From NCBI GenBank assembly GCA_900552545.1, contig USAL01000034.1, positions 1-16,039 on the forward strand: 16,039 nt of DNA. Reading direction: 5' to 3'. The stretch is from an uncultured Sutterella sp. GTDB taxonomy: Bacteria > Pseudomonadota > Gammaproteobacteria > Burkholderiales > Burkholderiaceae_F. Positions 1 to 7,753 of the stretch are shown here, piece after piece; position 1 is the first letter of the stretch; every line of letters starts with the position of its first letter. The notes beneath the pieces are model-generated. The model saw only the letters and a program-made list of their open reading frames with translations, searched no databases and had not been told where the DNA came from. Made by a program: the position numbers and the translations under genes.

Positions 1-444
1 GACGACCTTGGTTTCGGTATCAAGCGTCAGCTCGCCGTTCGTGAGCACGCGCGAGGCGGCCGTCTGCGCCGAGGCGCCCGAGCGGCGCCTTAAAACCGCC
101 CGCATACGTGCGAGCACCTCGCTCATGTGAAAGGGCTTTAAAACGTAGTCGTCGGCTCCGGCGTCAAGTCCCACGAGACGATCGTCGAGCCCGTCGCGGG
201 CCGTGAGGATGATGACGGGGGTGAGGTCGCCCTTGCCGCGCATGTCCTTTAGAACGCTCATGCCGTCCCGGCCCGGAAGCCCGAGATCAAGCAGCACGAG
301 CGCAAAGCGCCCCTGCGACAGAAACCCCGTCGCCTCCCAGCCGCTCTTGGCCCAGTGCGACTCGATTCCTGCTTCCTTTAAGGCCTCGCACACCGCTGCG
401 CCGATCATAAGATCGTCTTCAACGACAAGCACCGTCTCGGTCAT
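1..444 (-). CDS. qseB: OmpR-family response regulator, QseB-like (partial, C-terminus outside window)
   Basis: The minus-strand ATG at 444 opens a reading frame that runs without a stop to the window edge, giving 148 codons. The protein starts MTETVLVVEDDLMIG and shows a complete receiver domain: acidic pocket E9-D10-D11, phosphoacceptor D53 (LLDLGLPG), T81 (ILTARD) and K103 (DDYVLKPF). The start of the winged-helix effector domain (NGELTLDTETK) is just reached. This is an OmpR/PhoB-type two-component regulator expected to bind DNA after phosphorylation by a membrane histidine kinase, which would lie beyond the edge. The gene lies 111 bp downstream of a ygiW-like gene on the same strand, the order seen in ygiW-qseBC of enterobacteria, so a QseB/PmrA-type assignment is likely but rests on context. 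An AAGGTGAG motif lies 11 nt before the start. Confidence 0.85.
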   Translation of the reverse strand, partial: MTETVLVVEDDLMIGAAVCEALKEAGIESHWAKSGWEATGFLSQGRFALVLLDLGLPGRDGMSVLKDMRGKGDLTPVIILTARDGLDDRLVGLDAGADDYVLKPFHMSEVLARMRAVLRRRSGASAQTAASRVLTNGELTLDTETKVV

Positions 445-476
445 AACACGAAAAACTCACCTTGAAAAAAAACTGT

Positions 477-547
477 TCCCGAAAAAGCTCTTTGGGGGAT
501 CCAGGGAACCGGGGCCCCCGTTTTTCCAGGGGGCACCCCCTCGGAGA
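477..547 (-). repeat. GC-rich hairpins between ygiW and the response regulator
   Basis: The gap between the two minus-strand genes holds strong dyads. AGGGGG faces CCCCCT (528-541), with a possible stem extension through TCC/GGA. A larger pairing has GAAAAA/TTTTTC outer arms and GGGGG/CCCCC inner arms (about 480-526). No good T tract follows either hairpin in the minus direction, so they look more like processing, pausing or mRNA-stabilising structures than clean terminators. They could set different expression levels for the two genes. The motif CCCCCTCGGA (536-545) recurs at 8063-8072 in another intergenic palindrome. Confidence 0.45.
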
Positions 548-555
548 AGAAAAGC

Positions 556-924
556 TTAGCGGATGACCGTGAGGCGATGCACGTCGACCGTATCGGGCTC
601 GGCAAACTCCTTTTCAAACTCGCCCTCAAGCCGCACCTTCGTCTTGGGATCGACGCGCTGGCCGGCAAACACGCGGTCCTTGATCTCGACCGTGATCGTG
701 CCCGTCTCGTCCTTGAAGGTGTAGTCCTTGCGGCGCACCTGATCGACGATATAGCCCTCGAGCACCACGAGCTGATCGTCGCGCCCGTTTTCAAGCAGGT
801 TCTTGACGGTCGTGGCGTGGTTGATCGGGCCGCCCGCGAACTGGGCAAAGGCGCCGCCCGAGGCAAGGCCCGCAAGGCAGGCCGCGGCGATGGCAAAGGT
901 CTTGAAAGTCTTGGCTGCACGCAT
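556..924 (-). CDS. ygiW: YgiW/NirD-type BOF (OB-fold) periplasmic stress-tolerance protein
   Basis: This is a 122-residue protein when started at the ATG at 924. That start has a GGAGAA Shine-Dalgarno 6 nt upstream and gives a clean signal peptide (MRAAKTFKTFAIAAACLAGLASGGAFA, cleavage near residue 27). The frame also has an upstream TTG at 954, rejected for lack of these features. The mature part carries the BOF family pattern: a V-K-LLENGRDDQLVVLEG strand, then DYTFKDETGTITVEI, then a central linker and the final KVRLEGEFEKEF...VDVHRLTVI. Members fold as small OB barrels in the periplasm. The family is linked to stress tolerance (E. coli YgiW, YdeI), and its ligand is uncertain. The response regulator downstream probably shares its transcript and regulation. 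Family assignment is secure; the exact role is not. Confidence 0.85.
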   Translation of the reverse strand: MRAAKTFKTFAIAAACLAGLASGGAFAQFAGGPINHATTVKNLLENGRDDQLVVLEGYIVDQVRRKDYTFKDETGTITVEIKDRVFAGQRVDPKTKVRLEGEFEKEFAEPDTVDVHRLTVIR

Positions 925-1078
925 GATGTTTTCTCCTATCAACAATTCGATCAAAGGCTCCTGGAATCAATTGAATTGCCCTGACGGCTTTTTTCTCGGC
1001 CTTTTTCTTTATCTGCCATGCAGTTTAGAAGTCGACAATTAGGCGCCCCATAGCCCGATTGCCGACGATTGCTAAGTC

Positions 1079-1141
1079 CGGGCAAAGTTTGCTGCTGGGT
1101 TCTTCAGCGGCTCAAGCGCCGCCATAGGCTAAACTTGCCCG
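1079..1141 (+). other. Candidate structured RNA in the dsbC 5' leader
   Basis: The arms CGGGCAAAGTTT (1079-1090) and AAACTTGCCCG (1131-1141) pair over 11 bp with a single bulged A. Directly inside, GCTGCTG (1091-1097) pairs with CAGCGGC (1105-1111) across a 7-nt loop, so the two helices could stack. The remaining 1112-1130 segment can form a small third helix, giving a possible three-way junction. A terminator-like hairpin follows at 1176-1200 and dsbC at 1261. It matches no riboswitch class I know. The strand is assumed from the position of dsbC. The gap 925-1260 otherwise shows only weak promoter-like sequences. Confidence 0.4.
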
Positions 1142-1175
1142 ACACACACTAAAAAATCAGACCGCCTCCCGCGCG

Positions 1176-1200
1176 AGCCGCCTGCAGCAAGGCGGCTTTT
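1176..1200 (+). terminator. Intrinsic terminator-like hairpin upstream of dsbC
   Basis: AGCCGCC (1176-1182) and GGCGGCT (1191-1197) form a perfect 7-bp stem with an 8-nt loop, followed by a short T run (1197-1200). No plus-strand gene ends upstream, because ygiW is divergent. The hairpin therefore would act on the dsbC leader itself, as an attenuator, or end a short untranslated RNA that begins upstream. The T run is short, so termination may be weak. Confidence 0.5.
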
Positions 1201-1260
1201 CATCGACGCGGCGCGCCCACCGTTTTTCTCAATTTTCTCTTCGAGGAGTCTTTCACCACC

Positions 1261-1989
1261 ATGCGAGCCGCACTGTTTGGTGCCGCTGCGACCATCACCG
1301 CAGCCCTTGCCGCCGCCACCTCGGCCTTTGCCGCCGACACCGCCTCCGCCGCGGGCAAGCTTGAGGACCAGATCGCCGCACGCGTTCTTGCCGTCACCAC
1401 GATGAAGCCCGACAGCGTGCGCTCGACGCCCGTCAAAGGTCTCTACGAAGTCGTGGTCAAGCGCCGCGTCTTCTACGTCGACGAAAACGTCACGCACTTG
1501 ATCGTCGGTCGCATCTTTGAGGCCGCCACCGAAACCGACATCACCGCGCGCCGCATCGAGGAGCTCTCGCGCATCGACTGGAAGGAGCTGCCGCTTCAGG
1601 ACGCCATCAAGGTGGTCTACGGCAAGGGCGAGCGCAAGGTCGCCGTCTTTACCGATGCGCGCTGCACGTACTGCCAGATGCTTGAGAAGACCCTCAGGGA
1701 AACCGGCAACGTCACCGTCTACAACTTCCTCTACCCGATTCTCAATTCGCGCGAAGTCGCCCGCAACATCGTCTGCTCCAAGGACCCCGCCAAGGCCCTG
1801 CAGGAGCACATGCTCAACGGCACGGAGCCGCCCGCGGCCAAGTGCGACGACTCGATGCTCGACCGCAACCTCGCCTTGGGCGCCAAGTTTGAGATCAGCG
1901 GCACGCCGTTCATCATTTTTGAAAATGGCTCACGTGTTACTGGGGCTTTACCCAGTGACCAGCTCAATCGCGGCTTGAATCTGAAATAA
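1261..1989 (+). CDS. dsbC: DsbC-type periplasmic thiol:disulfide isomerase
   Basis: This 242-residue protein has a signal peptide (cleavage near residues 24-25, AFA/AD), an N-terminal DsbC/DsbG-like dimerisation region (about 30-95) with the pattern VKGLYEVVVKRRVFYVDENVTHLIVG, and a thioredoxin-like domain (about 125-242). The active-site motif is C135-T-Y-C138 in VFTDARCTYCQMLEK, and cis-Pro216 lies in SGTPFIIF. A second cysteine pair, C172 and C195, matches the structural disulfide of DsbC. The protein would rearrange wrong disulfides in periplasmic proteins and be kept reduced by DsbD, for which a gene lies at 11373. The ATG has a GAGGAG ribosome site about 12 nt upstream. The usual DsbC motif is CGYC, so Thr in the second position is a variant that could shift the redox potential. 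Confidence 0.92.
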   Translation: MRAALFGAAATITAALAAATSAFAADTASAAGKLEDQIAARVLAVTTMKPDSVRSTPVKGLYEVVVKRRVFYVDENVTHLIVGRIFEAATETDITARRIEELSRIDWKELPLQDAIKVVYGKGERKVAVFTDARCTYCQMLEKTLRETGNVTVYNFLYPILNSREVARNIVCSKDPAKALQEHMLNGTEPPAAKCDDSMLDRNLALGAKFEISGTPFIIFENGSRVTGALPSDQLNRGLNLK

Positions 1990-2113
1990 TGTTCCTGTTT
2001 ATGGGGAATTACCATGATTGTTGACCGGCGCCTGTCGGCCGATGCAAGAGATTTTTGCGTGAAGGGCGGTTCCCCTAAGTACAAGGTGATTTGAACGAGG
2101 AGAAACACAAATC

Positions 2114-4219
2114 ATGCATTCTCTTGACAAGATCATGCGTCCCCAGAGCATCGCCGTCATCGGCGCTTCCACCAAGGCCCACACCATCGGCTCGGACATC
2201 ATGAAGCGCCTGCAGGAATACCACTTCCCCGGCAAGATCTACCCGGTCAACCCCAAGGGAGGCGTCATCGAAGGTCTACCCGCCGTGAAGTCGGTGCTCG
2301 AGATCGAGGGGCCCGTCGACATGGCGATCGTCGTCGTCAACGCCCGCTTCGTGCTCGATACGATCGACCAGTGCCACGAAAAAGGCATCAAAGGTCTCGT
2401 GGTCATCTCCGCGGGCTTCAAGGAGTCGGGCGAAGAAGGCGCCAAGCTCGAGAAGGCCCTGCTTGAGAAGGTGCGCGCCTACGGCATGCGCTGCGTGGGT
2501 CCGAATTGCTTGGGCGTCGTGAACACGAGCCCTGACGTGAGCATGGACGGCTGCTTTGCCGAATCTTTGCCTGTGCGCGGCGACATCGGCTTCGTGTCGC
2601 AGTCGGGCGCCCTGGGCGGCGGCATTCTCAACATTCTCAAGGATCTCAACATCGGCTTTGCGCAGTTCATCTCGATCGGCAACCAGGCCGACGTCAACGC
2701 CGAGGACGCGATCGAGTACTGGGAAAACCAGGACGACGTGCACCAGATCCTCCTTTACATGGAGTCGATCCAGAATCCGGCCAACTTCCGCAAGCTCGCC
2801 ACGCGCGTGACGCGCCGCAAGCCCATCATCGCGCTCAAGGCCGGCCGCTCGGCCGCAGGCGCCTCGGCCGCGAGCTCGCACACCGGGTCCTTGGCCGGTT
2901 CCGACAAGGCCGCCGAAGCGCTGCTGCGCCAGTCGGGCGTGATCCGCGAATACTCCTTGAAGCAGCTCTTTTCGACCGCCAAGGTCTTTAGAAACTGCCC
3001 GATTCCGCAGGGCGACCGCATCTGCATCATCACCAACTCGGGCGGCCCCGGCATCATGGCTACCGACGTCATTGCCGACTACGGCATGCAGATGGCCCAG
3101 CTTTCCGACGAAACGAAGGCCAAGCTGCGCAGCTTCCTGCCCGCTGCGGCTTCCGTGAAGCACCCCGTCGACATGATCGCCTCGGCGCCGCTTGAGCACT
3201 ACCAGCAGACGCTCACCACGGTGTTGGCAGACCCGGGCGTCGACATGGTGATTTCGATCTATCTGCCCTTCTTGGGCCTGCGCGACATCGACGTTGCCAA
3301 GGCCATCATGCAGATCAAGGCCGAGCACCCCGAAAAGCCGGTCGTGGGCGTCTTCATGACGAAAAACGAGTTCTTCTCGCAGATTGCCGACATGGACGTC
3401 AACATTCCGTTCTTCCAATTTGCCGAAGAAGCCGTCGACGGCCTTGCGCGCTTGAACGCCCAGCGCAAGTGGCTTGCGCGCCCCGAGGGCAAGATCGCCT
3501 CCTACCCGGTTGACCGCAGCCGCGTCGAAGCGCTCTTTGCCGCCGCGAAGAGCGAAAACCGCGCCGAGCTCACCACGCGCGAGAGCCTTGATGTGCTCGA
3601 CGCCTACGGCGTGCGCGTGTGCAAGGCGGGCTTTGCCAAGACCGAAGACGAGGCCGTGGCGATCGCCGACTCGATCGGCTACCCAGTCGTCATGAAGATG
3701 ACCTCGAAAACCACCTCGCACAAGACCGACGTAGGCGGTGTGCGCGTCAACCTCGGCTCGGCCGAGGAGCTGCGCGCCAACTACCGCGACCTCGTCGAGA
3801 AGCTGCGCGAAAAGGGCCTTCTCGAAGGCCTTGAGGGCGTGATCGTGCAGGAAATGGTCAAGAGCAGCCGCGAGCTCGTCTGCGGCGTCGCGACCGATCC
3901 GCAGTACGGCCCGATGGTGATGTTCGGTCTGGGCGGCGTCTTCGTCGAAGTGATGAAGGATGTGGCCTTCAACCTCGCGCCGCTCACTGATCAGGACGCC
4001 CACGACATGGTGCGGTCGGTGAAGGCCTTCAAGCTTCTTGAAGGCGCCCGCGGCACGAAGCCCGCCGACATCGCCAAGGTCGAGGAAATCCTGATGCGCC
4101 TGTCGCAGCTTGTGACCGACTACCCGCAGGTGGTCGAACTTGATATCAACCCGCTCATGATCTCGGACAAGACGGGCGAGGCGATCGCCGTCGACGGCCG
4201 CATCAAGATCAAGCTCTAA
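2114..4219 (+). CDS. Acetate/acyl-CoA ligase (ADP-forming), fused alpha-beta subunits
   Basis: This 701-residue protein has the NDP-forming acyl-CoA synthetase layout. A CoA-binding Rossmann domain (about 1-130; SIAVIGAST, CVGPNCLG) comes first. A succinyl-CoA-ligase-like flavodoxin region (about 150-460) follows, with phospho-accepting H256 in ASSHTGSLAG. A C-terminal ATP-grasp domain (about 485-701) contains SHKTDVGGV near 534 and the closing LDINPLM. The reaction is acetyl- or acyl-CoA plus ADP and phosphate giving acid, CoA and ATP, and it is reversible. It lacks the GNAT domain found in Pat/YfiQ acetyltransferases, so it is probably an energy-conserving enzyme and not a protein acetyltransferase. 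The substrate cannot be read from the sequence. The start is supported by GAGGAG about 10 nt upstream. The 124-bp gap after dsbC shows no convincing terminator, so co-transcription is possible. Confidence 0.9.
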   Translation: MHSLDKIMRPQSIAVIGASTKAHTIGSDIMKRLQEYHFPGKIYPVNPKGGVIEGLPAVKSVLEIEGPVDMAIVVVNARFVLDTIDQCHEKGIKGLVVISAGFKESGEEGAKLEKALLEKVRAYGMRCVGPNCLGVVNTSPDVSMDGCFAESLPVRGDIGFVSQSGALGGGILNILKDLNIGFAQFISIGNQADVNAEDAIEYWENQDDVHQILLYMESIQNPANFRKLATRVTRRKPIIALKAGRSAAGASAASSHTGSLAGSDKAAEALLRQSGVIREYSLKQLFSTAKVFRNCPIPQGDRICIITNSGGPGIMATDVIADYGMQMAQLSDETKAKLRSFLPAAASVKHPVDMIASAPLEHYQQTLTTVLADPGVDMVISIYLPFLGLRDIDVAKAIMQIKAEHPEKPVVGVFMTKNEFFSQIADMDVNIPFFQFAEEAVDGLARLNAQRKWLARPEGKIASYPVDRSRVEALFAAAKSENRAELTTRESLDVLDAYGVRVCKAGFAKTEDEAVAIADSIGYPVVMKMTSKTTSHKTDVGGVRVNLGSAEELRANYRDLVEKLREKGLLEGLEGVIVQEMVKSSRELVCGVATDPQYGPMVMFGLGGVFVEVMKDVAFNLAPLTDQDAHDMVRSVKAFKLLEGARGTKPADIAKVEEILMRLSQLVTDYPQVVELDINPLMISDKTGEAIAVDGRIKIKL

Positions 4220-4285
4220 TGTGATCCCGAGGCTCAATCTGCCTGCGGCAGCGGACGGAGAAGGGCCGCGTCGATCAACGAATCA

Positions 4286-4329
4286 AGCGCCGCTTCCGGT
4301 TTGCTGCAGACTCCGGACGGCGCTTTTTT
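4286..4329 (+). terminator. Intrinsic terminator after the acyl-CoA ligase, abutting the cytochrome gene
   Basis: AGCGCC (4286-4291) pairs with GGCGCT (4319-4324), and inside it TCCGG pairs with CCGGA around a 13-nt loop. Six T residues follow (4324-4329). This is a textbook intrinsic terminator for the upstream ligase gene. The T tract ends exactly where the first possible ATG (4330) of the cytochrome frame begins, so the cytochrome must be transcribed either through this hairpin or from a promoter inside the 110-bp gap. Confidence 0.8.
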
Positions 4330-4344
4330 ATGCCGCAAGAAAAT

Positions 4345-4704
4345 ATGAAGATCCCCGGACTGCTTTCTCTTTTTGTCACAGCTCTTGCGATCGGTCTATC
4401 CGCGCCTTCTGCCACGGCGGAAAATACCTGTCAGAAAGAGGAATGTCTTGCCTGCCACGGTCCGCTTGAAAAGTTCCTTGCCGTCGACGTCAAATTCAAG
4501 GTTGACGGCTATATCGTCAACCCGCACCGCTTTTTCCCGCACGACTCGAAGAACCCGAACGACTTCCCGGCCTGCACCATCTGCCACGATCCGCACCCTG
4601 TGCCGCCCGTCAAGGGCTACAAGGACACCTCGGCCAATGTCTACGTGTGCTACCAGTGCCACCACAACTACACCTTCAAGCCCTGCTCGCAATGCCACGA
4701 GTAA
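4345..4704 (+). CDS. Small periplasmic tetraheme cytochrome c
   Basis: This 119-residue protein has a signal peptide (MKIPGLLSLFVTALAIGLSAPS, cleavage near residue 25) and four CXXCH heme-attachment motifs: CLACH (34-38), CTICH (77-81), CYQCH (102-106) and CSQCH (114-118). The last motif lies almost at the C-terminus. Extra histidines at about 61, 84 and 107 could be distal ligands. Size and motif spacing fit small tetraheme cytochromes that shuttle electrons in the periplasm, often to flavocytochrome-type reductases. No such partner is in this window. An alternative ATG at 4330 would add MPQEN. I prefer 4345 because it gives a standard signal peptide, although the ribosome site (AAGAAA) is weak. 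The terminator directly upstream makes its expression hard to explain. Confidence 0.88.
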   Translation: MKIPGLLSLFVTALAIGLSAPSATAENTCQKEECLACHGPLEKFLAVDVKFKVDGYIVNPHRFFPHDSKNPNDFPACTICHDPHPVPPVKGYKDTSANVYVCYQCHHNYTFKPCSQCHE

Positions 4705-4803
4705 GCGTTCTCCAGAGACGGGAGCTTTTGGTCCCACCTTCAACGACAAACGCATTTCAGCTTCTCAGAACCAGTCGAGTGAGCCGAACCAATCAAAAAC
4801 AAA

Positions 4804-4842
4804 ATGCCGCAAACTGCCTCACAAGCAAGCAGTCTGCGGCAT
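4804..4842 (-). terminator. Intrinsic terminator for the autotransporter gene (possibly bidirectional)
   Basis: ATGCCGCAAACTGC (4804-4817) and GCAGTCTGCGGCAT (4829-4842) form a 14-bp stem with one mismatch and an 11-nt loop. Reading the minus strand, the stem is followed by TTTTGTTTTTG, a good U tract. It lies about 75 nt downstream of the autotransporter stop codon. On the plus strand it could also stop transcripts from the cytochrome gene, but the T tract there is poor. A tandem copy of TCTTCATGAG lies beside it (4843-4862). Confidence 0.8.
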
Positions 4843-4918
4843 TCTTCATGAGTCTTCATGAGCCGCACGGAAAGTTCGGCTTGAGGACCCCTTTAAAAAC
4901 ATCTGTTTTGTTCTTTCA

Positions 4919-7594
4919 TCAGAAGGAGTAACGGACGCCGAGATTCACGCGATACTCCGTATCCACTTCACCGCCGTCAGCTCTTTCAAGATCTGCGTAG
5001 ACATATACCTTATCCGAGACATTGAAATTGCCGCCCAAGCCGTATTCATACCATGTTCCGCCAAGATCCTCTGACAAGCGACGCGTAAAGCCGTCCTTCG
5101 TGAAAGAGTAGCCAGCTTCTCCCTGCCAGTCGTGCAGAACGGAAGCCCGGATGTACGCATTGCCCATTTTGTTGGGACAAGTGAGTCCCAATGCAAAACC
5201 GACGCGTCCAACCAATGCGTCAGCGGCATCGTTTTCAACGCGTACGCCAGTGCTTGTCGTGTAATCAACACTTGCCACACGTCCATACATCAACTCGGCC
5301 TGGGGCGCAATGAAAAGAAGCTTGGTTGAGAAGAGATGCAGACGCCATCCAAATTCTGCTGACAGTGAGTACGAATTCGCGTGGTAGTCTCCTTCCGAAG
5401 CAACACCCTCCTGCATGACGCTGAATTCATTCTTCAAACGGCCAATCTTTCCAGTCACATCCACGAATGCTCCGTTGTCGAATAGCCAGGAACCATAAGC
5501 CGTGAAGGCATAAATACTGCTGGCGCCGCCGCCATTGCTGAAGTCGTTATCGCCGTCGGTATAAGAGAATGCGCCACCCAGCCAGACGCCAGGAACAACC
5601 TGGCGGTCATAACCGAATTGGAAAGCCGTGTACTTATTCGACACAGACTGACTTCCATATTTGGCCTTGCCGTTATAAACCCGAGCCCAGACACCGTTTG
5701 ATTGGGCTGAACTATCGCGCAGCTCACCGAGGCGTTTGTTCATGTCGTTGATTTCATTGCGCCAGATGCTGAGACCGGTAGCCGCCATCTGTGCAATGCC
5801 GTAGACATGTGGATTCTCAAAGGTTTGGATATCACTGATTATCACCGTGCCATCCGCCGCGGTGCTTGCCTGTGCACTTGCGGAGTCGAAGATCGCGCTG
5901 GCGTCCTGTGCAACCGTCATTGTTTGTCCAGCTTCCGCCTTGCTCACGAAGGCAACCGACGAAGCCACTCTCTGCAGATCGGCCTGCGCATCACCCGTGT
6001 TATTGAGCGCAGCCCCCGTCACCTTGACATCCGTTTCGTTGGAAGTTGTCTGTACCGTCAGCGCCGGTTGTTCCGTTGTTTTTTCGACATAGACGTTCAA
6101 TGCATTCGTCTGAACATCCTCGATATGGGCCCCGGAAACTCCGCCTCTGAGGGCAATGTTCGTTACTGGCCCGATAAGGGAGGTCGTGACCGAAGCATTG
6201 TCTCCGGCTAATACGATGTTGTGGACCTCCGCGCCAATGGCTGGGATCTTGTCGTCTGGCTTCCCGTTCAAGCTGGAATTAGCCTGCAGGGTCAAGGTTT
6301 CGACTGTTTGGGCTTCAAATCCGGAATAAGTCCCTGTACGCCATCCAAACTGGATTTCACTTCCTTCTCCGGCCTCAAGATTGGTAATTTCAAGTTTCGT
6401 CTTAGCCGCTGTTTCACTCTTATCGTCGGCATAAACGGCAGCCAGAGCTCCGCTTTCGACGTTCATATTCTCAATTTGAAAGCTCGTACCTCCCTCGGCA
6501 GATGAGGTCATCTTATCGACAATGTTGGCGGACACAACCTGTCCGTCGGCATTGGTCGATTTGCCGATGTTAAGTGTCCCGATTGAGAGGGAATTGGTAC
6601 CCATAAGCTGAATGCGTGGGCCATTGGCCGTCCCTTCCACAGCTGCAAGATTGAGCGTCTCAATGACATTGTCCTTGAATCCTGCATTGTCGTGCAAGGA
6701 AAGGGTACTCCTGGCTGTCAGCGTCTTGACTCCTGAGATAGTGGCTCCGTCTCGAAGATTTCCCGCTTGACTGAAAGTAATTTCAGGAGCTGAAATTTTT
6801 GCTCCGACAAAATCAACGTAACTACGGAAATTAAGCTTCTGACTAGCGTTTATCACCCCTCCCCGTGAGCCAGAACTTGTTTGATCAATTTGCGTCAGCG
6901 TCACTTCATCCCCAACGATGCTAGCGGCGCTCCCTAAGTTGATGTAGCTCCCGTCAACCTGAATCGTCGATCCCTCAATAGCGCCGTCAAGAATAAAGCC
7001 TTGATCATTGACGTTGAAATAAATTTTGTTGGCTACCAGCTTGGCCTGTTCATGAATCTTGACGCTGCCTACACGATCCTGATGATCCACTCGAATCTCA
7101 TCCATTACTGAACCATCGCTTTTCGTAATGGAAGAATTTTCTAAGATCTCAAAGGGTTTGTTCACTATGTTGAGCGTGCCTGTCGCGGACAGAACCTTTC
7201 CCGAGTTACGCAATCCAAGTTGAAAATTGCTGTCATTAATGATCAAGGTGCCTTGATTGTCAATAGTTCCATTTTCCGAAACCGTGTCCGTCTTCCCGTA
7301 ATGACCAACTTCTATCCAACCCTCATTTGTATTTGTGAGGGTCGTCCAGTTTTTGACGGTCAGAGTGCCAAATCCTTCGATCTCAGCCGAATTGTTGATC
7401 GAGTTACCGGTCGGCTTGAAATCGATCGTATCCTCTGATGTTCCGGTCTTCTTGATGTTATTGTCGGACGTCACCTCAAAATCCGTTGCCCCGGCCTGGG
7501 CCGAGAATCCAACGCATGCAAGTGCAACCGCCAGTGATATGGCCAAACGCCTGATCTCTGTCGTGGGGAGCTGATTGGAGCTTCTTTTCATCAT
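4919..7594 (-). CDS. Type V autotransporter with beta-helix-like passenger and beta-barrel translocator
   Basis: This 891-residue protein begins with a somewhat long signal peptide (cleavage near AQAGA/TDFE, residue 36). The passenger (about 37-600) is rich in short, Thr/Ser/Asn/Gly-rich strand-like segments typical of right-handed beta-helices (LTVKNWTTLTNT, IQVDGSYINLGS, VETLTLQANSSL). A linker helix (IWRNEINDMNKRLGELRD) leads to a beta-barrel domain (about 630-891) with alternating aromatic strands, ending NLGVRYSF with the terminal Phe expected for Bam-dependent assembly. It should export its passenger to the cell surface or release it. No protease triad is evident, so adhesion is more likely, but this is inference. 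The start has an AAGGTGAG ribosome site. Its DNA is richer in A+T than the flanks, for example 29 of 60 G+C in 7141-7200 against 38 of 60 in 12601-12660. Confidence 0.92.
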   Translation of the reverse strand: MMKRSSNQLPTTEIRRLAISLAVALACVGFSAQAGATDFEVTSDNNIKKTGTSEDTIDFKPTGNSINNSAEIEGFGTLTVKNWTTLTNTNEGWIEVGHYGKTDTVSENGTIDNQGTLIINDSNFQLGLRNSGKVLSATGTLNIVNKPFEILENSSITKSDGSVMDEIRVDHQDRVGSVKIHEQAKLVANKIYFNVNDQGFILDGAIEGSTIQVDGSYINLGSAASIVGDEVTLTQIDQTSSGSRGGVINASQKLNFRSYVDFVGAKISAPEITFSQAGNLRDGATISGVKTLTARSTLSLHDNAGFKDNVIETLNLAAVEGTANGPRIQLMGTNSLSIGTLNIGKSTNADGQVVSANIVDKMTSSAEGGTSFQIENMNVESGALAAVYADDKSETAAKTKLEITNLEAGEGSEIQFGWRTGTYSGFEAQTVETLTLQANSSLNGKPDDKIPAIGAEVHNIVLAGDNASVTTSLIGPVTNIALRGGVSGAHIEDVQTNALNVYVEKTTEQPALTVQTTSNETDVKVTGAALNNTGDAQADLQRVASSVAFVSKAEAGQTMTVAQDASAIFDSASAQASTAADGTVIISDIQTFENPHVYGIAQMAATGLSIWRNEINDMNKRLGELRDSSAQSNGVWARVYNGKAKYGSQSVSNKYTAFQFGYDRQVVPGVWLGGAFSYTDGDNDFSNGGGASSIYAFTAYGSWLFDNGAFVDVTGKIGRLKNEFSVMQEGVASEGDYHANSYSLSAEFGWRLHLFSTKLLFIAPQAELMYGRVASVDYTTSTGVRVENDAADALVGRVGFALGLTCPNKMGNAYIRASVLHDWQGEAGYSFTKDGFTRRLSEDLGGTWYEYGLGGNFNVSDKVYVYADLERADGGEVDTEYRVNLGVRYSF

Positions 7595-7620
7595 GTCTGC
7601 TCACCTTAAGAGGTTGAAAT

Positions 7621-7658
7621 AGTCGAAACATTGACTTCGACTTGCAATCCAAGTGCAA
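7621..7658 (-). promoter_or_regulatory. Adjacent inverted repeats in the autotransporter leader
   Basis: AGTCGAA (7621-7627) faces TTCGACT (7636-7642) with an 8-nt spacer, and next to it TTGCA (7642-7646 region) faces TGCAA (7654-7658). Both lie between the candidate promoter and the ribosome site of the autotransporter. They could be operator half-sites or hairpins in the mRNA leader. No regulator can be named. Confidence 0.4.
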
Positions 7659-7753
7659 AACCGATGCTCAGATCTCTTCTCAAGTGTACCACCCCCTATT
7701 TCCACTCTCTTCAAACAGTAGCGGATCCTTCCATATGGTTGTGAAAATTTCCT

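Noticed and set aside
577..984. 135-codon plus-strand frame over ygiW
   Set aside because: It is the complement of a gene with a signal peptide and BOF motif and has no evidence of its own.
2021..2050. Possible promoter (TTGACC) before the acyl-CoA ligase gene
   Set aside because: No acceptable -10 box lies at 16-19 nt; the best candidate is GCAAGA.
2276..4237. 653-codon open frame antisense to the acyl-CoA ligase gene
   Set aside because: It mirrors the high-GC codon bias of the real gene, is His/Val/Asp-rich without any recognisable domain, and has no ribosome site.
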